Shown one piece after another: positions 50,908-53,970 of a stretch of 53,970 bases of DNA. The stretch's first letter is position 1, and every line of letters begins with the position of its first letter. This stretch comes from an uncultured Erysipelotrichaceae bacterium (GTDB lineage Bacteria; Bacillota_I; Bacilli_A; Erysipelotrichales; Erysipelotrichaceae). The stretch is from NCBI GenBank assembly GCA_944326825.1, contig CALVFL010000009.1, positions 1 to 53,970 of the forward strand. The letters are read 5' to 3'. The translations under genes were made by a program, and so were the position numbers. Under the pieces are notes generated by a model. That model did not search any database, had not been told where the DNA came from, and worked only from the letters and a program-made list of their open reading frames with translations.

Positions 50908-51617
50908 TGATCATTGAAGTTTTATATCCTGCAAATGCCAATCTTTACGGTGAATTGGCCAATATCCGCTATTTAGCTAAATGTGTCAAAGACTTGAAGA
51001 TCATTAGTACTTCTTTAAACGATGAACCAAGTTTTATCAGTGAAAAAGTTGATCTTGTCTATATGGGCACGATGACCGAAAGCGCTCAAGAGCTCATCAT
51101 CGAAAAGCTGTCACATTATAAAGAAGCCATCAAAAAAGCTATCGCCAACGGCCAGCATTTTTTGATTACCGGCAATGCCCTAGAAGTATTCGGTAAATAT
51201 ATCATTGATGAAGATAAAAAGATCGAGGGTTTAGGCATCTTTGCCTTCCATACCCAAAGAGCGATGATGAAAAGATATAATTCGCTTTATCTTGGCAATT
51301 ATGAAGATATCAAGATCGTCGGTTTTAAAAGCCAGTTTACTGTTTCTTATTATGATGATCCAAGTATCCAACCTTTATTCAATACTCTTAAAGGTGTCGG
51401 TTTCAATAAAGAAGAAACTAAAGAGGGGATCAAAGATCATAATTTCATGGCTACTTATGTCATCGGACCTTTGCTGATCTTAAATCCTCTGTTTACCCAA
51501 AAACTGCTTGATTCTTTAAATGTTCCTTATACTCTGGCTTTAAAAGATGACATCATGGCCAATTATGAAGAACGTTTAAAAGAGTATTCAGATGAAGCGA
51601 CCGGATTTTATTATTAA
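50907..51617 (+). CDS. gatD: GatD-like subunit lacking glutaminase residues
   Basis: 236 residues aligning along the whole length with GatD (start EVLYPANANLYGELANIRYL, IEGLGIFAFHTQ, IVGF, late TYVIGPLLILNP). The nucleophile motif TICGGYQFLG becomes LITGNALEVFG, with Thr88 for the Cys; the TYLHGP histidine is Ile186; the oxyanion GGGSD loop reads MGTMTES; NHGG is lost. It cannot act as a normal glutaminase. The gene shares one base with murT, so the complex is probably still made, with a structural or substrate-binding role. Confidence 0.8.
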   Translation: MIIEVLYPANANLYGELANIRYLAKCVKDLKIISTSLNDEPSFISEKVDLVYMGTMTESAQELIIEKLSHYKEAIKKAIANGQHFLITGNALEVFGKYIIDEDKKIEGLGIFAFHTQRAMMKRYNSLYLGNYEDIKIVGFKSQFTVSYYDDPSIQPLFNTLKGVGFNKEETKEGIKDHNFMATYVIGPLLILNPLFTQKLLDSLNVPYTLALKDDIMANYEERLKEYSDEATGFYY

Positions 51618-51637
51618 GAGGCTCTGGCCTCTTTTTT
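51616..51637 (+). terminator. Terminator after murT-gatD
   Basis: AGAGGC and GCCTCT with loop TCTG followed by TTTTT. Confidence 0.75.
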
Positions 51638-51649
51638 GAAAGGGGATTT

Positions 51650-52408
51650 ATGAAAAGATTAGAAAAGTTATTAAATAATACTTCTGACAGATTGAATCTT
51701 TTGATCAAAGATATGGATGATGAAAGCTGTTTATATCAGAAAGATTCTGATGAAAAGATCATTTCAGCTTCACTCATCAAAGTTTTGATCATGGCAAGAG
51801 TACTTGAGGAAGTTAAAAGACAGACTCTTAAGTTAAGCGATACGCTTTATTTAAAAGAAGAATTTATCTTAGAAGATACCAAGACCTTTAAAAAGGCCAA
51901 AGCCTACTCGATCGAAGATCTCATCACTTATATGATCATCGATTCTGACAATACTTCCACCAATCTTTTGATCAGACACTTCGGCATGGCAACGTTTAAT
52001 GAATATGCTCAAAATCTGGGATTGACTGCTACATCTTTACAAAGATATATGCTTGATGAAGAGGCGATCAGACAAGGCCTTAACAACTATACCAGTCTAA
52101 AGGACATGTATCATCTCTTCAGTCTGCTATTTAGACATGAGATCCTTGATGATGGATTATGTGATAAAGCCATCGCCATCCTTTATAAACAAAGATGCAA
52201 CGATCAGCTCTCGTTTGATCTTCCTAAGATACCGTTTGCCCACAAGACCGGCTCTTTGCCTTTCAAAAGCCGGGATACAGGAGTTATGAGCATAAACGGT
52301 CATTTATATTTCATTGGTGCAGCCATTGATTCTAAAGAGGATGACGGCAACTTAAAACTGATGCAAAGACTTGGTGAGGCGATCTACGATGATCTTAATG
52401 AAAAATAA
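51650..52408 (+). CDS. Class A beta-lactamase-fold serine hydrolase
   Basis: 252 residues of the beta-lactamase2 (PF13354-like) group. Catalytic Ser41 and Lys44 (SLIK), Ser99-Asp100-Asn101 (SDN) and Lys199-Thr200-Gly201 (KTG) are present. The omega-loop region reads MLDEEAIRQGLNN, so the deacylating Glu is not certain. There is no signal peptide, which suggests a cytoplasmic enzyme and argues against classic resistance. AAGGGGA precedes the ATG. Placed 33 bases after gatD but behind a terminator. Confidence 0.75.
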   Translation: MKRLEKLLNNTSDRLNLLIKDMDDESCLYQKDSDEKIISASLIKVLIMARVLEEVKRQTLKLSDTLYLKEEFILEDTKTFKKAKAYSIEDLITYMIIDSDNTSTNLLIRHFGMATFNEYAQNLGLTATSLQRYMLDEEAIRQGLNNYTSLKDMYHLFSLLFRHEILDDGLCDKAIAILYKQRCNDQLSFDLPKIPFAHKTGSLPFKSRDTGVMSINGHLYFIGAAIDSKEDDGNLKLMQRLGEAIYDDLNEK

Positions 52409-52431
52409 AAAAACGAACTATCACAGTTCGC
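52401..52431 (-). terminator. Terminator of the six-tRNA cluster
   Basis: On the minus strand CGAACT and AGTTCG pair around GTGAT and are followed by TTTTTTTATTTTT, just after tRNA-Gly. Confidence 0.75.
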
Positions 52432-52445
52432 AAATTACGTTTTAA

Positions 52446-52519
52446 TGGAGCAGGTGATGAGAATCGAACTCACGTAGTCAGCTTGGAAGGCTGAAGTTCT
52501 ACCATTGAACTACACCTGC
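52446..52519 (-). tRNA. tRNA-Gly (anticodon TCC)
   Basis: Acceptor GCAGGTG/CACCTGC, anticodon stem TCAGC/GCTGA with loop CTTCCAA giving TCC, T-loop TTCGATT, discriminator T, encoded CCA. Last of six tRNAs in the unit. Confidence 0.93.
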
Positions 52520-52528
52520 AAAGTAAGA

Positions 52529-52604
52529 TGGTGTCCCGGAAAGGAATCGAACCTTCGACCCTCTGATTAAAAGTCAGATGCTCTACCGCCTGAGCTACCG
52601 GGAC
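52529..52604 (-). tRNA. tRNA-Lys (anticodon TTT)
   Basis: Acceptor GTCCCGG/CCGGGAC, anticodon stem TCTGA/TCAGA with loop CTTTTAA giving TTT, discriminator A, encoded CCA. Confidence 0.94.
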
Positions 52605-52610
52605 ATTGAA

Positions 52611-52686
52611 TGGCTGGGATGGCTGGGTTCGAACCAGCGAAATGCAGGAGTCAAAGTCCTGTGCCTTACCACTTGGCTACATCCCA
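52611..52686 (-). tRNA. tRNA-Gln (anticodon TTG)
   Basis: Acceptor TGGGATG/CATCCCA, anticodon stem CAGGA/TCCTG with loop CTTTGAC giving TTG, discriminator G, encoded CCA. Confidence 0.93.
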
Positions 52687-52697
52687 ACATCCATAGA

Positions 52698-52782
52698 TGG
52701 TGGAGAGGGGCAGATTCGAACTGCCGAACCCGTAGGGAGCTGATTTACAGTCAGCCGCGTTTAGCCACTTCGCTACCTCTCC
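52698..52782 (-). tRNA. tRNA-Tyr (anticodon GTA)
   Basis: 85 nt with a long variable arm; acceptor GGAGAGG/CCTCTCC, anticodon stem GCTGA/TCAGC with loop CTGTAAA giving GTA, discriminator A, encoded CCA. Confidence 0.94.
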
Positions 52783-52800
52783 GTGTGGTCCTTAAAAAAA

Positions 52801-52876
52801 TGGTGCCGACTATAGGACTTGAACCCACAACCTACTGATTACAAATCAGTTGCTCTACCAATTGAGCTAAGTCGGC
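52801..52876 (-). tRNA. tRNA-Thr (anticodon TGT)
   Basis: Acceptor GCCGACT/AGTCGGC, anticodon stem ACTGA/TCAGT with loop TTTGTAA giving TGT, discriminator A, encoded CCA. Confidence 0.93.
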
Positions 52877-52879
52877 AAA

Positions 52880-52955
52880 TGGTGGAGGTTAACGGGCTCG
52901 AACCGCTGACCCTCTGCTTGTAAGGCAGATGCTCTCCCAACTGAGCTAAACCTCC
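52880..52955 (-). tRNA. tRNA-Val (anticodon TAC)
   Basis: Acceptor GGAGGTT/AACCTCC, anticodon stem TCTGC/GCAGA with loop CTTACAA giving TAC, discriminator A, encoded CCA. First tRNA after the promoter. Confidence 0.93.
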
Positions 52956-52973
52956 ATTTTCTAGTGCCTACAT

Positions 52974-53002
52974 ATAATAGCATACGGATATGCACTCGTC
53001 AA
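52974..53002 (-). promoter_or_regulatory. Promoter of six-tRNA cluster
   Basis: Near-consensus TTGACG (53002-52997), 17 bp, TATTAT (52979-52974) on the minus strand, about 20 bases before tRNA-Val. Confidence 0.8.
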
Positions 53003-53046
53003 GCAAAAAATAAAAAAAGAAAATAGAAAATAATATCTATTTCTTT

Positions 53047-53970
53047 TTATTTCATCATTTTTGCAATATAAAATGCCATCATATATGGAAATCTATCTTC
53101 AAAAGTATCTAAATCATTATTTAATAACTTCTTAATCTTTTCAATACGATAATTCACAGTATTACGATGAGTATACATATTTTTAGCAATTTTTTGTGGA
53201 CTTCCATCATATTTTAAATAATAATACAATGTTTTTTCTAATTCTCCATGATGTTTTTGATCATAACGAATCAATACATCCAGTAAGTGATGATACATAT
53301 CAGAAAGAATCTTTTGATCTTGAATAGAAAATAAAATCTGATAAATTCCCATCTCGTCAAAACACATAATATTTTTTTCAAATAATCTTGCTAGAGCAAC
53401 TGCTGATAAAGCTCTTTGATAGCTTAAATGTAATTGTCTGATATCCGACATCTTTGTTCCGATTCCAACATACAAAGATTTGACTTTCATTCTTCCTTTA
53501 GCACGACGATACATTGAATGAACAAGATTCAAAAAAACATCTTCTAACAAATTATTAACAATTAAAACATAATAGCCATCATACCAGAAAAAACTATAAG
53601 GACATTCTATTTTTTCAAAATAAAGCTGCAACTGCATGGATAATTTTCTTCTTTCAATTTCACTATACTGACTGGCATCTTCAATATCTATAAGCAAAAC
53701 TTGAAAACTGCCATCTACATCAAAATGTCGCATAAGTTCCACTCTGTTTTCTTCAATTGTTCGTGGATCACTAAAAATATTTTGAAAATATTGTGTAATC
53801 TGATAATCTTCTCTTTGTGAAAATAAACAACGCATACAAAAATCTTTAATTAAATCCATCATGTGAATATGCCATGGTGAAACAAGTAAAGGAAAATCAT
53901 TAGCTTCACAATAATCTAAAACATCTTGGGGAACTTCAAATATATATTTTCCAGTATTAATAATCAAACC
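53047..53970 (-). CDS. PucR/CdaR-type transcriptional regulator, 5'-truncated by window
   Basis: The last 307 or so codons of a regulator whose start lies beyond the right edge: the frame is open to the last base and begins mid-domain (INTGKYIFEVPQDVLDYCEANDFPLLV, the end of a PucR purine-catabolism-type N-terminal domain). A GGDEF-like middle (about 90-200) and the C-terminal HTH_30 (PQKIAKNMYTHRNTVNYRIEKIKKLL) follow. It probably senses a metabolite and activates a catabolic or transport operon. AT-richer than the backbone and with only three GATC in about 930 bp, so composition differs from most of the window. Confidence 0.8.
   Translation of the reverse strand, partial: GLIINTGKYIFEVPQDVLDYCEANDFPLLVSPWHIHMMDLIKDFCMRCLFSQREDYQITQYFQNIFSDPRTIEENRVELMRHFDVDGSFQVLLIDIEDASQYSEIERRKLSMQLQLYFEKIECPYSFFWYDGYYVLIVNNLLEDVFLNLVHSMYRRAKGRMKVKSLYVGIGTKMSDIRQLHLSYQRALSAVALARLFEKNIMCFDEMGIYQILFSIQDQKILSDMYHHLLDVLIRYDQKHHGELEKTLYYYLKYDGSPQKIAKNMYTHRNTVNYRIEKIKKLLNNDLDTFEDRFPYMMAFYIAKMMK

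Noticed and set aside
52446..52955. tRNA-associated integrative element at the six-tRNA cluster
   Set aside because: No integrase or tRNA 3'-end duplication is visible, although composition changes to the right; the window ends too soon to judge.
1..53970. Mycoplasma-type code with TGA as Trp
   Set aside because: TGA ends several genes at tight ATGA junctions (maf, nucleotidyltransferase, gdpP/rplI) and Trp is encoded by TGG throughout.

Overview
The window is chromosomal DNA of a low-GC Firmicute, most like the Erysipelotrichia/Mollicutes-related lineage. This rests on the rpsF-ssb-rpsR-yybS-gdpP-rplI-dnaB order, AGGAGG-type ribosome binding sites, TGA used as a true stop (standard code, not Mycoplasma code) and the absence of outer-membrane genes. 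Taxonomic placement is inference. No rRNA, CRISPR array, prophage or complete insertion sequence is visible.

Layout. 1-1000: remains of an IS21-like element end (four repeats at an exact 23 bp period) and a Phd/YefM antitoxin whose ParE partner is broken. 1076-11492: lipoprotein, then a sugar locus with a PTS EIICB, membrane protein, PepV dipeptidase, PRD regulator, EIIA, epimerase-like protein, YitT protein, Fe-alcohol dehydrogenase and a TalC-like aldolase. 11552-12848: acquired-looking ADP-ribosyltransferase-like toxin/XRE pair with twin operators. 12996-17215: AIM24 protein, an operon thioredoxin-like/nucleotidyltransferase/Maf/tRNA-Thr, and GNAT plus DUF975 genes. 17255-22582: tRNAs, cysK-cysE, M32 carboxypeptidase and a Na/Pi cotransporter behind a four-hexamer Pho box. 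22718-29589: miaA, an E1-like/M3 oligopeptidase fusion, Bax-inhibitor protein, a gutted AlbA-type gene, AI-2E-type permease and mscL.

29690-38469 is the conserved replication/translation block (rpsF, ssb, rpsR, yybS, gdpP, rplI, dnaB) followed by an M23/LysM/G5 cell-wall hydrolase, an HtrA-like protease and rlmH. 38639-47588: fructokinase-like gene; an operon of a split giant acyl-CoA dehydratase activase-like protein ending in a FeoA-FeoB fusion; cytoplasmic alpha-amylase. 47680-52408: NrdI-like flavodoxin, MATE exporter, MurT-GatD and a class A beta-lactamase-fold hydrolase. 52446-52955: six tRNAs on one strong promoter. 53047-53970: 5'-truncated PucR-type regulator.

The most striking observation is that the MurT-GatD pair is kept as an overlapping operon while the GatD Cys and His and the matching MurT Asp of the glutaminase triad are all replaced. 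This suggests a lipid II ligase that does not use glutamine-derived ammonia. Others are several start codons placed about 6 nt after a -10 box with no ribosome binding site (leaderless mRNAs), a strong excess of GATC in backbone genes but not in acquired ones, and the E1/M3 peptidase fusion.
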